A stretch of DNA of 64,000 bases, taken from NCBI RefSeq assembly GCF_001949145.1, contig NW_019091361.1, positions 1,590,866 to 1,654,865 on the forward strand, written 5' to 3'. Shown here piece by piece: positions 1 to 11,999 of this stretch (position 1 is its first letter; the number at the start of each line of letters is the position of its first letter). The position numbers and the translations under genes are program-made. The notes beneath the pieces are model-generated. The model saw nothing but the letters and a program-made list of their open reading frames with translations. It made no database searches and was not told the origin of the DNA. The stretch comes from Acanthaster planci. Taxonomy: Eukaryota > Echinodermata > Asteroidea > Valvatida > Acanthasteridae.

Positions 1-112
1 CCCAATCTCAATGCAGATGCACTGGAAGCAATACTGTTTTGTTGTTTCAACATGTTTAAGTCTTATCAGTCCACATCCACCAAAGTCTCGACAACTTTTA
101 CACTTCTCAATG
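1..112 (-). CDS. Possible Cys-rich exon at window edge
   Basis: Read on the minus strand, a pyrimidine-rich acceptor-like stretch ending in CTTGAG precedes an open frame with closely spaced cysteines (KCKSCRDFGGCG, then YCFQCIC). It could be a further extracellular exon of the Frizzled/Ig gene. Its phase does not match the end of the last assigned exon, so another exon would be needed between them. It is equally likely to be chance. Confidence 0.2.
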
Positions 113-600
113 CTCAAGCCAGAAACAAAACCAATGCTTCAGTTTCAAGGAGTTTCAACATCAGAGTCTTTAGGTCAGTTTAATAGTTTTAAAAGTTTCC
201 ACACATCTAAAGGATAGCCTAATGCTTAAAAAACGTTTTTTTTCATGGCCCCTCATTTCTCCAATTTAAATCCAGGTAATTTTTCTTCAAGTTGATGAAG
301 GATCAATCCTACACAACATAAAGTTGGTTGCCTAGCTTGTCAACATTAAAAACGTGAGAGAGAGTTTAAGAAGAACCACCAAGTTGCACATGATCCAGTT
401 TCAACATGGGAAAAGGCCTGTGCCAGCTTCCTTGAGGTCACAGAATTTGTAATGAAGAACAGGGAAACAAGTAAAAGTTGATCACAGCCTACTTCATAAA
501 CACTGTCTCTGGCACGCAGCATTATACTGCCCTCTATCAGCTCTAGAGCTCTTCTCCTAGAAATAAGGTTTTTCAAAAAAACCTAGATATCAGTCTATCG

Positions 601-676
601 GCGACATTTACAAAGTCTTCACTCTCCCTTCAGCATCAGCGACATTTACGAAGTCTTTACTCTCATTTCAGCCTTC
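601..676. repeat. Two-copy 38-bp tandem repeat
   Basis: The segment starting GCGACATTTACAAAGTCTT at 601 is repeated from 639 with a few changes. It lies just left of the inverted-repeat element at 681. Confidence 0.6.
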
Positions 677-680
677 CCAC

Positions 681-922
681 GGATTCCCAGAGTTGTAGTC
701 GAGACCATCCCAAGACCAGTCGCAAGACCATTCGCAAGACCAGTCACAAGACCAGTCACACGTGACAGTATGAAAAATGACAAAAGAATGCTTTTGTTGC
801 AGTTCATTTGACTAACTTGTGGCTTGAATTCAGACTGGATAGGTCTTGCGTTGGTCTTGTGTTGGTCTTGTGCTGGTCTCGCAAAGGTCTTAAGTGGTCT
901 TGACTACAACATTGTGGATTCC
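681..922. mobile_element. MITE-like inverted-repeat element with GACCAGTCACAA-type iterations
   Basis: The left end (681-707, GGATTCCCAGAGTTGTAGTC...) and the right end (895-922, read in reverse complement) form an imperfect ~27-bp terminal inverted repeat, with TTGTAGTC-AGACCA shared. Inside, CAAGACCAGTCA-like units on the left face GGTCTTGTG-like units on the right, so most of the 242 bp can fold back. No coding capacity. A target-site duplication is not clear. Confidence 0.55.
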
Positions 923-1012
923 TGCTTCCATTCATGAATACTTGGTAAATTTTGTAGACTGAGTGCCAGTTTATTGCAAGTGATGTGTCAGAGCACCAGT
1001 CAAGACAAATAC

Positions 1013-1892
1013 CGTTGTAGCATTCACGGCCCTGCCCACTTTGGACGAGTCTTTCACATGGTGCTGGGAGTCCCCCCATCCCTATAAGAACCGAAAATTC
1101 TTCACAGTCAGAGAAGACTTTCAAGCAGAGCTCCTTGCAGGGTTGGATGTCATGGTGAACTCCGTCTGCATCACACTGAAGAAGCAAAACAAAAACAGAT
1201 TGTCTTGTGACGATTCACAGCCTTACAGCACACACTGATTTAAATATACCACAAAATATATCATGCTTGGTGCTAAGTGTACAAATTCAATTGTCAACAT
1301 CAGACACAGGATAAGAGAGTGTCCTCAGAAAAAAAAGCCCCCCATGCCCCAAAAGCCATGCTTTGTCCTATCGTACACATTGCATGTACATGTAACGCGC
1401 TGGGAAGAAAGCAATTGTTCGTACTTGGCAATGTTTGTTTTTTCTGTAAACTCAGTTTTTGGGATAACAATTAAACCCTACCGCTTTCCCTGGGTCCCTC
1501 TAACTTCACCATGAGAGTTTGAAGTTTACAGGATTGAAAAATAGTGGATATAGTTTAAAGTTAAAAACAGCAGACCACTGGCCATGGTATCTTCCAAAGT
1601 GGTAGATTTGGGAGAATTGAATGTTTTTGCCAAAAAAACAAAAAACCACTGTCTCATTTAATGGGACCTGAGGGGTGTTGAGTACTTTGGAACTGACTGA
1701 CCTTTGGGAGTAGGTAACTGCAGAGAAAACTTGGAAGGTGAGGAGAGCAGTTCCCAGGTTTCAAGACATCCTCAATGAAAATGTCTAATTGCGATTGCGA
1801 GACGAAGCCAGTGGAGTTTGACAAAGAGGCGTGCGTGTACGTGACTTGGTTGACGCAGTAAGGAACTGTGATTGCTTCACACGAGAAGTTTG
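1013..1892 (-). CDS. Exons 5-6: second Frizzled cysteine-rich domain
   Basis: Exon 5 (1892-1702) encodes CRD cysteines 1-4 (FSCEA, PYCVN, GNCSP, FLCSY) and the motif YTHASLSNSTG, equivalent to the Frizzled YN-T-PN-GH region. Exon 6 (1175-1013) encodes cysteines 5-10 (PKCDADG, QPCKELC, SDCEE, APCERL, RECYNG). The junction is phase 0 (AAG|GTCAGT to TTCTTCAG|TGT). This CRD is closer to canonical Frizzled domains than the first. Exon 6 probably ends at AACG|GTATTT; I did not find a phase-compatible next exon in 1-1012. Confidence 0.8.
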
Positions 1893-4800
1893 CTACGACA
1901 GTGACAGAGAAAAATAGAAGACATATGCCAGCGAAAAATTATAACAAATGCCTTCAGTAAGTGAATGTTCAGTGAATTCAAATTTCACACACGCTGCTCT
2001 AGACCAGAGAACTACTGGTGTAACTTTAAGCAGGGAGAGAATGAAACTCCTAGATGATATCTTAAGTAAAACTTTGGGAGTTTTTAACATTTTCACTTCA
2101 CTCGTGTAAACTTTCACTCAATAAATACAGAGTTCTGGACATGTTCAGATATTTTTATGAGTGGAAGGGAGCACATACTTAAAAGAAAATTTAATCCCAA
2201 CTCTTTTACGTCCTCCAAATCACTCCAATTTTCACTTTCCATGACTGCCCCCATGCTTTACTGCCGATATACTACCATAGTGGAGGTCGGCAACACACTC
2301 CAAGGAATTTCAAGCTAATTTCCCAACATGCAATTGGCACCTTCCAATTCACTGCATTGGTTCCTTTGCCGGCCAGGTATGGCATCCTCCAAACCCACCG
2401 AAGTCCAACAAATATGAAAGGTGCTGAAATATCTGGCTGACTGGCCCAAAATTACACATAGAAAGCAAGAGGTAAATAACTGTGAACCTTACGAGGATGA
2501 AACTAGACCAACTTTTGATCATGCCATAATTATCATCTGCACCTCATCACCAATGCCCTTACCTGGGACAGGTTCAAAAATGTTGTCCAAGGAAATCCTT
2601 CGGCTAAATTCTCTGTCCTCAGAAATACAGGTGTAGTTTCCACGATGCTGTGAGTCAACAAAACCTCGAATGAAAAGATTTGCGACCCTTTTGTTGATGC
2701 TCTCAAAATAGACTGATTGCTTCGGATCCTCTGCCAAACAAACAAAACAAAAATCACATTATATTCTGTTATTAACGAGTCAGGTTGGTGTAGTTACCAA
2801 CCTGAGGCCCAAATTATGGCGTTCATTACCATTTGCACCCTGTTACTATAATAAGAAAAACCAAAGTATATTTTTTCAAACTAACTAATATTCAGACATC
2901 CATTCCTTAATCCTATTAGCTCTAGTTTTGGTAAATTTTAACAATATTTAAGCAAGAAAACCAGATTTTTTTTACTCGAGCTCGGCGAAAGACAACTGCA
3001 TTGAGCCAGTTTTGGCTCACATCTGGTTACCCACTCATTGCGGATATAATGAATTTCAAAAAAGAAACTTTTATGGTTCCAAGTCAAGGAACCAGGCTAC
3101 AAGCGTGGATTCATCTTCGTTCACAGCTCTTTGTCACGTCATTTTACACTGCCGTTTTACCCCATAATTTCCCTTAAAAAGCCAAAGCCCCTCCCTCTTT
3201 TCTTTCTGATATGAAAGAGGACATCACCGCTAACTAATTTAGGTAAGTTGTTTCGAAAATGTAGACTTTGTGTCCTAATAGGAACAGGGTGCTAATGGTA
3301 ATGAAAACCCTTATTATAGTGGTTCTTTCCTGACTATAACTTACTGCATGAAATATAGGTGCAGGCATTATGTAGTGATATGCAGGCACTTGGCATATAC
3401 ACAAGTGCAATACAATGAGTAAGTCCTTATGCCATCATGTACACATGTAGTTGGCAGCACTCGCTGGAACTTGCATATTCATGAACTTTAATGCACAAGA
3501 GAGGGCAACCTGTTAGACTATATGTTCAGTGAGCCTGGAATTTGCATAATATTGTGACATCACCACAAAACGTATATCCCATGCAGTGAATTTCAAAGTG
3601 GAAAGGAGTCAATGAGAACCACTTCCAAGCTCACTGAAACAGCATTCTGACTAACACATGGGCCACGGCAGTAAAAACACGACTCACATGATATTTTGAA
3701 GCCACTGTAGTTTTTAAAGGAGTGAAAAATCTAACATTTCGAGTTTGCAAATTTGCAAAATTGACAGACAGTAGTGTTGGAGGACGGTGTGCCTGTCCTT
3801 ACATGTTTGTAATTTTAAATAGGAGACTAGTAACGACAGTTACCAGTCTAATTCTATCCATGCTATGAAAATGCATGAACAAAAAGAATAACCCCATAAG
3901 AGTGTGCCTGACCTGATACCGGTGTGCCGTCTGGCATCAGCCACTGGGGTAGCGCTGAAGGTGAGAGGTCATAGGAACACTGCACGCTGACCATGGTTGG
4001 TTGGTGAGACATGACGTCGAGCGGACCAATGTTAAGGGCTAAGGGTCAAGGTAAGATGCAAAGGGAATCAAGAACATGAAACATTTCGACAAAGCATTTA
4101 GAGAGAAAACGACAAAATTGATAAGCAGACACAATTTACAAGAACAAAATTGTTAAACAACAAAGCTAAGACCAGTTTAGATTCAATTACCACTTTCCTG
4201 TTAGAAAGTTTGACTATCAACATTGAGGCAAAGTCTTTCTAAAGAGAGTCGATAGTGAAAGAAGAATTCTAAAAGCAATGCCATATGTACAGTATGGGAA
4301 ATGAAAAACAATGTAGTAAAGCATGGTAAGTCAAAGCTGGGGCATCAATATCTATTTGACATTTTCAGTGCTGGGGCCACAATGTCATTTTTTTTCATTA
4401 CATGGCAATCTTATTTCCTGTTTTTTTATTTATCTGGAAGGTGTGTCAGTGATCACAAATCTGATATTGGCCCGGCATAGTTCATAATTGACGGCCTCAT
4501 GAAGAAACTGTTACACTTCCTCACATCCTTTTTGAACAGATTAATTCAAAACTGAGCACTACAGGGACTGTTTCCAACATTTTTGCCCAGAATTTCAGAC
4601 ATACGGGAAAAGTTTACGCAGGGAGTGCTAAAAGACAAATCCAATGACAGTTAACTAGACATTCCTGATGGCCCCAATTAATGACAGATAGTGGAGTGAC
4701 TGTCCTGACATAGTGCCTTTGCACAATATCACAATGCTTGTAGCCACTGAATTAGTGACAATGCTACGTAAACTTTTAGACAAGACTGGAATTAGGTTCT

Positions 4801-7341
4801 CTGGTCCATGCAGGAGCAAGAGATGGTCAATGTGCTTTTGCATAGCATTACATAGCATTCTCTGTGCCCAGACAAAATGATTCACTTCCACCTGTCTCTT
4901 CTTTGTCTGTGAATGGCTTGCGTCAAGTAGGGGCAGATTTCGGGAACACCCCTGTCCATTACCTGACAAGCAGCTTGGGTTCTCTTCCCATGATGGAAAT
5001 TTCCCACAATCCAGCATCCCAGGCCAGGTCAGCCCAAGATGCCTCATGGCCCGACGACACCTCCCCCATGCCCTCTCACACAGGTCACGGCAGGGCGGGA
5101 TGGGTTCAGTGGACGCCGGACTGCAGGCTGGCAGGTAGGCAGCACACAGGAAGGGGCGCAGGAACTCCCTACAACTCCTGGCCCTGTCCAGCAAGGGGCG
5201 GTACCTGCGGATCTCAGCCGCGGCCTCCTTCTGGGTGTGATAGGCAATGCTAGAGCCATCATTGCTGGCCAGAGTGGGTACAGTGATTGGTGTGGCTGTA
5301 TGGCGGTGAATGACACGGGAGCCTGTGCAGATGGGTTGGGTGATGGGCTCGCAAAAAGAGTCTGTGCATTGAAACAAAGAGTACATTGCTTTACTGTGAA
5401 TGAATTGAAGAAATTGAAAGAAATTGAAGAATTTATCTAAAAATGTATAAAAATAATTTGAGTTTGATCAGAGAGAACACCTATCAGCACATTTTATTTT
5501 CATAAATTTGAATATTGTTGATTTACTCTAACATGGCATGGCCCCTAACATAGCCCCATAATGTGTCTCATACTGAACTACCTCCGTATATAGTGAGCCA
5601 CACGGTAACATTCCCTTTAGGCCTATGTGTGGAGAGTCCCTCTTGCTAAGGGCTTCTGAAAATGAGATTGGGAATTTTTTCCAAGCTTGAAAGTCAATTT
5701 TATTTTCTGCACCTTTGGCCCTTTAGCTGACTTGAAATCTTGAAGTAAATTGGCACACTTTGAATTTTGTTTTCTAGTACCTTAAGAACAATATTTTTAC
5801 CTTACCTTTCACAGTAAGTGAAATTTTATGAAGTTCTTATGTTACTGTTACGTTCAACATACCCACTAGAAAGTTCCAATGAAATTCTACTTTCATTTTC
5901 TGATTTAATTTGAAGTGCAAAATGAACTTTTTAAAATGCGCCCCCAAATAAATAACTACCAAAACTAATAAATAACATCTGTAGTTTGGAGGTAACAATG
6001 ATTTACCACAAATTAACCACTTTGAAGCTCTTCTTGAGTGTTATTGCCTGTGGGATATTCTCAGCTGAGATGTGTCAAGTGCGCCACCGTAATCTCCACA
6101 AGGAGTCTGCATGACGTTGAAGAAAGAGCAAGATAGAGTCCTTGCTCTGACCATGGTTAGGCAGGGTTTGGATTTTTTCACGTCTCGTGGTTGATTGCAA
6201 TCTTTAAATTAAAAATATCATAATCACCACAAAACTCAGTTTCAGTTTGGACGAAATGCATGTACATACCAAATTAGGCGCCTAGTTTTTATCAAACGCT
6301 TGACATCATGCATGTCATACATTCGCCGTCTCTCCGAACTACGGTGCGTTCGCTGTTTACATTTTTGTCAAAGGTCCGATCTTCGTGCCGCGAGAGGTCG
6401 CCTTTCACGATCAACTGGGACTAATTCTGACTTGAATCGCCCCCCGGCCCCCCTCCCAGAATGGCAAAACTTGGCAGTGATGGGGAAATACGGTCGGAAC
6501 ATATTTCAAGCCGTAAAAAGGCAAAATGTCGTGAGTAGTGCAAGTAACAGGCGATATAGGCCTACATGAAACAGACTAGTAGAGACGCCCTTGGATTATG
6601 CGTGGGATCACAGTGACATCCGGTGGTCTTGTCTGTAAACAGTTTATTCTCCGTCTGTCGATCTCTGCCTTCACTGCCATGGAAAGTCAATGACAGGAGG
6701 GCAAAGCTATGACATCAACTCGACCCCCGGTAACTTGAAACATTACCTGATTTATTTATTATTTTTTATTTTTATTTATGCCAGCTGAAAAAGGTGAAAC
6801 CGATAAATCACACTCAAAGCTTGTCAGAACCCCAGGGCCGCCAGCAATAATGCACAACACTCTCGTAAATTATCGCGTTGTCTCTTGTTGAGACTCTTTT
6901 TGGCTCAAGTTTTAGACAAGGATCCTACAGAACTCCCGGCACTTGGAATTCATATGAAATGCTGTAACGCTATTTGTACGAGTACAAAGATGTAACTACA
7001 TGTAGTTACACTGGCTTTACCGTGAGCTCAAAGTTTTAAAACACATTTGTAATCAGTGCATGGCCAATGCTCTCCCGTGGCAAAGAACCTTGGTTCACAA
7101 AAAGTAAGAAGTTGGAGAACTTCGGGGTTAAACTCGAAAGACGCGCTGTGTTTGAAGCTCAGTGTTGAAAGAAGCTTAATTTTATTCTTGGTTTCGGCAA
7201 TTGAGTTCTCGACTCAATTAGGCCTAGCTGAGCTCCTGAGGACTTACCTTTCTCAGACATCCCGCAGACTACACCCTTGTAAGTAAGAAAGCTCATCACC
7301 ATGAGCAGCAACAGATGACGTTGAGTTCCGCCTAAGATCAT
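1013..7341 (-). CDS. Frizzled CRD - Ig - Frizzled CRD secreted/receptor protein (partial, 3' end outside window)
   Basis: Six coding exons on the minus strand: 7341-7248, 5361-4963, 4038-3913, 2730-2563, 1892-1702 and 1175-1013. Each intron has GT/AG borders and matching phase (1,1,1,1,0; the last donor is phase 1). The product begins with a signal peptide, then a ten-cysteine Frizzled CRD, an Ig domain split over two exons, and a second ten-cysteine Frizzled CRD. Frizzled CRDs usually bind Wnt-type lipidated ligands, so a role in Wnt sensing or sequestration is inferred. Ror and MuSK kinases have Ig before one Frizzled CRD; here the order is Frizzled-Ig-Frizzled, so this is not a standard Ror. 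Whether it is secreted or membrane-bound cannot be told, because the gene runs off the left edge. Introns 5362-7247, 4039-4962, 1893-2562 and 1176-1701 show nothing else I can name. Confidence 0.8.
2563..2730 (-). CDS. Exon 4: C-terminal half of Ig domain
   Basis: A 168-bp exon with acceptor TTTGGCAG and donor GTAAGG, phase 1 at both ends. It encodes the second Ig cysteine in the context HRGNYTCISED, the typical F-strand motif (compare DxGxYxC), followed by a short linker ending in FEPVP. The next exon, at 1892, completes the split codon as Ala. Confidence 0.8.
2781..2804. repeat. Perfect 9-bp-stem hairpin
   Basis: CAGGTTGGT at 2781-2789 and ACCAACCTG at 2796-2804 are exact reverse complements around a 6-nt loop. 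It sits in the intron between Ig exon 4 and exon 3, next to the inverted repeat starting at 2824. Confidence 0.6.
2824..3303. mobile_element. Inverted-repeat-bounded intronic segment
   Basis: A 21-bp segment at 2824-2844 (CATTACCATTTGCACCCTGT...) recurs inverted at 3283-3303 with one mismatch. An ACTATAATAAG motif lies beside each arm but in a different relative order. It is probably a decayed non-autonomous DNA element of ~480 bp, with no coding sequence. Confidence 0.4.
3913..4038 (-). CDS. Exon 3: N-terminal half of Ig domain
   Basis: A 126-bp exon with acceptor CCCTTAG and donor GTCAGG, phase 1 at both ends. It encodes the first Ig cysteine (SVQCSYD) and the core tryptophan (LPQWLMPDG). 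It was recognised because its phase bridges the Frizzled exon and the exon at 2730, and because the two halves together make one Ig fold. It has no start codon of its own. Confidence 0.75.
4963..5361 (-). CDS. Exon 2: first Frizzled cysteine-rich domain
   Basis: A 399-bp exon with acceptor CACAG at 5362 and donor GTAATG at 4962. All ten CRD cysteines are present, in contexts FCEP, PIC, RSC, FLC, PAC, PPC, DLC, GRC, LDC and PSC. The stretch between the second and third cysteines is loose compared with classic Frizzled domains, and the usual YN-T-PN motif is replaced by HRHTATPITVP. The domain is a divergent CRD held in a single exon. Confidence 0.85.
7248..7341 (-). CDS. Exon 1: signal peptide of the Frizzled/Ig protein
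   Basis: ATG at 7341-7339 opens a 31-codon exon. It encodes a leader with hydrophobic core LLLLMVMSFLTY and a likely signal peptidase site near VVCG. The exon ends in a consensus donor (AAAG|GTAAGT, phase 1). The single G left over joins with AC at the start of the 5361 exon to give Asp, leading straight into the first Frizzled domain (DSFCEP). No stronger upstream start is visible. Confidence 0.8.
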
Positions 7342-7485
7342 CCTGGGAATTTAGTCGGTGGATTTGCTTAAGCAATACAAAATTTCCCTCAAAGACAAAG
7401 TGTATGGTCAACCTTACGGAATGTATGGTCCATCATGCTGGGTGCCGTTTGAAAAATGGAATGTAAGCACATTGCTGACTCCAGC

Positions 7486-7491
7486 TATATA
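7486..7491 (-). promoter_or_regulatory. Candidate TATA box of the Frizzled/Ig gene
   Basis: CTATATAGC lies about 145 bp upstream of the signal-peptide ATG on the minus strand. An E-box-like CACGTG lies near 7553. Position fits a short 5' UTR. Only the motif is seen, so this is weak evidence. Confidence 0.3.
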
Positions 7492-9807
7492 GGCCTGACG
7501 AGGCCGACCCGGTGGTATCGCGTTGTACTGGGTCGTACCTGGTGGTGCTCGTCACGTGGAAAAACAATAATTTAATTATGACCATGAGCACGTGATGTTA
7601 CACGCATTTCACTCCTTCGTGGGACTACACTTGCTAGGCTAACTGCCATTGGAAGGCACATCCGATGCCTAGGAAGATACTTCTACTACGGTGGCCAGAA
7701 AATGAAATCTCTTTGTGGGGAATGTGATTTGTGAGCGCGTAGCGCGAAACCTGTACGGTGAAGGGTCGGCAAAGTTTTGTAAGGTTTTGTGCTCTGTAGT
7801 GCATGATACGTAAGTCTCACTGGAAGATTTTTTTGAGCAAGCGATATTTTGAAATTTCAGTATTTCAAATCAATGTTTGACAGGTAAAATCTAATTTAAT
7901 TATTGTAAGATCTCATGTAATAATTAGATTTTCAAACAATGACATATCTTAAACTGCATTATGAAAGTGATATTTACTCTTAACAGGAAAAGAGTCTCAC
8001 AAAAGCATATTGAACATAACAAAATCAAGAACCCAAATTTTGCCAAGAGGAATGATGGTCACCTACTTGTGCACAAGATAAATTTGATCATTAGTGAAAA
8101 AGAGGTGGCTGCTCTGTAGGGGTTACTTTGCTTCAATGCATGGCGCCCTCCATAAAATGGGTTGTTTGGTAAGCTTTATATTGCGGGTACCACTCAAGGG
8201 ACCGGCTGTTTTCCAATAACTTTGACCAGGTCCGAAATGGCCAAAGTTCCCAACGAGATACGGCAACGTCATCAGGTCTGGTGACCACTTGCAGCTGAAG
8301 ACACATGTTGCTACCGCTCATGCGCCCTTGCCAACTGCAATCAGGAGCGTACAAGAAAAAGCATGATGGATTAGATGCTGAGGATGTCATTTCTAGGTTT
8401 AGAGCTTGTCACTATACAGTCTACAGAATTGCCCCTTGCACAGCAAGTATATATCTGCAGAATGTGAGAGTAAATCCAGTCAGAAAAATCATCTCTAAGG
8501 TTATGGTTAATCAGTAGATTCATATTCTTGTGCTGTCGGCAAACTCGCAATATCGAATGTCCTTGACTCCACCATCACAGACGAGCAAGTCCCAGTGGGA
8601 AGCCGAAAGATTGTATCGCGTCTATCAAAAATAAGAGAGAATACTCCTCTCTTTGCATTAACCGTCCACACAAACACCCAGCAGCCCCTCCCCATTTGCT
8701 CTTTTTTGGGCTTTATTTTTTTTTATATATTTGCTGGAGAATTACTTCCTCTTTTTCCTTTTTTTTTCCCTCTGTTTTTAAAATTGTTACTTGATAACTT
8801 GAAAGACACACTTTTTATTTTCATGTCCGCCGGTTTTCCGGGTTCACTGTCGTTCACCATCCCTACCTTTCTGACACGCCGAATCCGCTTTGTACCACTG
8901 TCAGTAAACTGAAACTGAGAAAGTCCAGGGCTTCAGAACTTTAAGAAGAAAAACAAATCTGCAGGTCGCAATTGTCCGCTAAAACCCGTACTCACGATTG
9001 TAGAGGCCGTCCGATGAGTTCTCAAGTCGACTCCCATTGGTTTTTGCCGCAGGATCACTAGAAATGTTGTGATATACTCTGGTGCTATTGGCTTACTTTT
9101 GAGGGTTCTTTATTTCGTCTATAGTTTCTCTCTAACGGTTCAGACTGGCCAGTGAAAGACTTCAGGGCAGTCATTGTGACGATACAACACACAAACAAAA
9201 TCAGAGGGCGATAGTGCGGTCATCAATAATATTTCTATGGGGACTGGTCCCCACACCAATTTACTAATGACCCCCTGCGGTGCATAAAACATTTTTGCTT
9301 TTTCCACCCATAAAGTTTCCACGGACCATTTTTTATTTGAAAAAGAAACCACGAGCCAATTCAATACATGATCCGTGAATTTCTTACCTCCCGTGTTCTG
9401 CTCTTTTGTGGAAATTTAACTGCTATTTCCCCTTTTTCTTTGTTAACATCCCACTTTCGCACGACAAAGCAGGAGCCACACGCAGACTTCAACGCCGCTA
9501 GCACGGGGGTCAGCATTCTTGATAGTTTGATTTAATTAATTTGTTCTGTACTAGGCACATCTTGTGACAAATCAATAGAGCAAATTTGACGGATTGCAGC
9601 GTGGAACAATAGTTGCCCCGCGACTGTTTGGGTTTGCAGCCTCCGTGCAACGTTGCCGCAGCCTGTTTTGTTACACAAGCATGACTAAAATAGCCCGTCT
9701 GCCAAGGAGCAGTTACACAAGAAGGTCTTGGAAGTCATCATCCTTCGCAAGTAGATAGAATTTTCCATCCTGTTTGGCATTATTATCAATCAACTTCAAT
9801 TTGTACA

Positions 9808-10002
9808 GTGAAGTTTACAATTGGACAAAAATTTGCCCCAACTGGTGACCATTATGACTTGAAAAGGATGCAGGTTTTAAAAGAGTTGAGGATGTGGAGG
9901 AGACAGTTCACCGTGTTCCTAGAGAGAAAAAGATTACACTTTCCTCCGGAGCATTTTGCCGACCGCTTTGGTACGCCAGCGCAAAAACTGCTCAAGGGTT
10001 GA
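9808..10002 (+). other. Unrecognised 64-codon open frame
   Basis: An open frame rich in Lys, Arg and Phe (contains ELRMWRRQFTVFLERKRL). It has no signal peptide, no clear splice partners and no family I recognise, and it is followed by a G-run at 10014. It could be an exon fragment, a repeat remnant or chance. Confidence 0.12.
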
Positions 10003-10589
10003 ATCATGAATTTAATGGGGGGGGTCAGGCTCATCAGCTTTTTTTAAACGTCCCGTTGTTGCGAACAAGAGGACACGTAGATAATGCGTTGCAATTTCAC
10101 TGATACATTGTAATAACGATTACGGGGTGTCATCTTTTTATTGCATGTGTTACTTTGATTGTTATTCTTTTCTTATTTATTTTTTTTGGGGGGGGGTGTC
10201 AGAGCGGGCGGGGGGGTGACCCCCACCTACTGGACCAGCGACTATTGCTAGTTTTTAGTGCATGTTCAAGTTATCTGTTCCTCTAGTGATTACACCTCCC
10301 CAGCCCGATGTCTTACTGCGCTTGACGAATAACAGAAAATCTGTGTTTAGAAACAATTTGTTGGGCTCATATAAAAATCACAGCGCAGCTTTCCCTCCTC
10401 AAAGATGTCGATAATTAATTTCAACAGATCTTTCCCACGCTTATGAAACGTGTCCACAACGTCATAAGTATGGCTGATTTCAACTATACCTTTCAGTTGG
10501 CGTTCAATGTCTGACACACTTGATGAGTTTGGAAGGTTAACTGAATATTTGTCGATTTTATTTCTGACGTGGCCAATCGGACTGTTAGC

Positions 10590-10890
10590 ATTATTTGTTC
10601 TTTTGTTTTATTTTTATTGTAGGTTTTTCGTTTTGTCTTTTATTTGGGGGGGGGTCTTTTTTCGTAGAGTTCGATTTGTTTGAAATATTATATTCTTTAG
10701 TGGTTGGTTCTGTGTTTGCTTTGACTGAATCTTGAGATTGGTCGAGGGTTGTTTTGGTGTGGATATGGGGGAGGTTCTATCGTACGTCTGTGGTTGTTTA
10801 CTTTTTTTTATTTTTGAAAGACTAAATTTTTTGTTGTTTATGAAATTTTCATGGGCGTCTTTGTTGAGGGTTTTTATTTTATAATGCACT
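10590..10890. other. Strongly G+T-skewed patch
   Basis: The plus strand here is overwhelmingly G and T with very few C and A. As a result the minus strand carries a 91-codon open frame made largely of Lys, Asn, Thr, Gln and Ser. This is more likely compositional bias, or an old retroelement 5' region read in antisense, than a gene. A run of nine or more G lies near 10646. Confidence 0.4.
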
Positions 10891-11999
10891 TTTCTGTTTT
10901 CAATATATTGACATTTATATATTAGGACTTTTTACCTCTCTGTTCTCTGGGTTTCATCGTATGAATTTATTTTAATTGCTTTGATGAACAGGAAAAAGCT
11001 GTAAAAATAACAGGATTTTCGGGTGACAAATATGATTTCACGAATGATCGTGACAAAAAAATCGCCAGGTATTGAATTTATAACGAACCCTTATAAAAGA
11101 CCCCATATGAAACAATTTCTCAAGGATGGTGATATTTTGTACAAGACACTCTGTTCCTAGAAGTTTAAATTGCAACGGAGTGCTCTTTACGGGCAATGTA
11201 CCCTCAGTACCGTGTCCAGTACAGTTGCGTATAATGTGATTCTGGTTGAAAATTGATACATAAGCCGTGTCTGTTCGACGATGGGATTGAAATTTGAGAG
11301 AAATTAAATGGCGTTTACATCATTTGAGTCGTTCACATCCCATTAGCTTCCAAAAACGTTCATTCGTGCTTAGTGCACGTTTGAGGCTGTTAATTGGTTA
11401 CGCTGAGCAGGCTAAGCGTGTCATGTTTTGATATAAGCTGATATAAAACCGTTTCTTTCAGATACGAGTTTTTTTTCTTAGAAAAGCTAAACGGTCATCA
11501 CGGTGCATTGAACTTGAATGTTTCGCCTGTTTTTTTAAAGACAAACCGATGTGACATATAAATACGTTAACACAGTCTGGAAGGCGAGTGTACTGAATTC
11601 GAGTTACACCACGCTATGGTTGTAGTTACACTGCATAAAAATGGAAGGGTGTTATTTCTCACTTTTAAATAAAGGCAGCATTGAGCAATTGCTCTGATCA
11701 CATTGCTGGCTTAGTTTTCGTTAAGATCTACTTTCCACAGTCACTATTGAAAATGCGGTTAAGTAGCAAAGCTACCAGTAGAGCTTAATTTAATCCGAAA
11801 ATACTGCAGTACTGAAATCTCCTGAAACAGATAAGCCAAAATGGAGGTCACTTTTACGCCTTAGCTAGTGGCGATTTTTGCAAGCTAGGGAAAAGGATTG
11901 TCAATTTTGCCGTCCCAGGGCGTCCCGAGCGACCTTTTCCCCCCTTTGATAGTACAACGAAGAGCAGCCAGGTTTATATGAGGCGACTTTCGAGCTAAA

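Noticed and set aside
346-576. 76-codon minus-strand frame as a next exon of the Frizzled/Ig gene
   Set aside because: The acceptor at its start gives the wrong phase and the product has no domain expected there.
10614-10889. 91-codon Lys/Asn/Gln-rich minus-strand frame
   Set aside because: The frame is a by-product of the G+T-skewed plus strand, has no domain and no splice partners.
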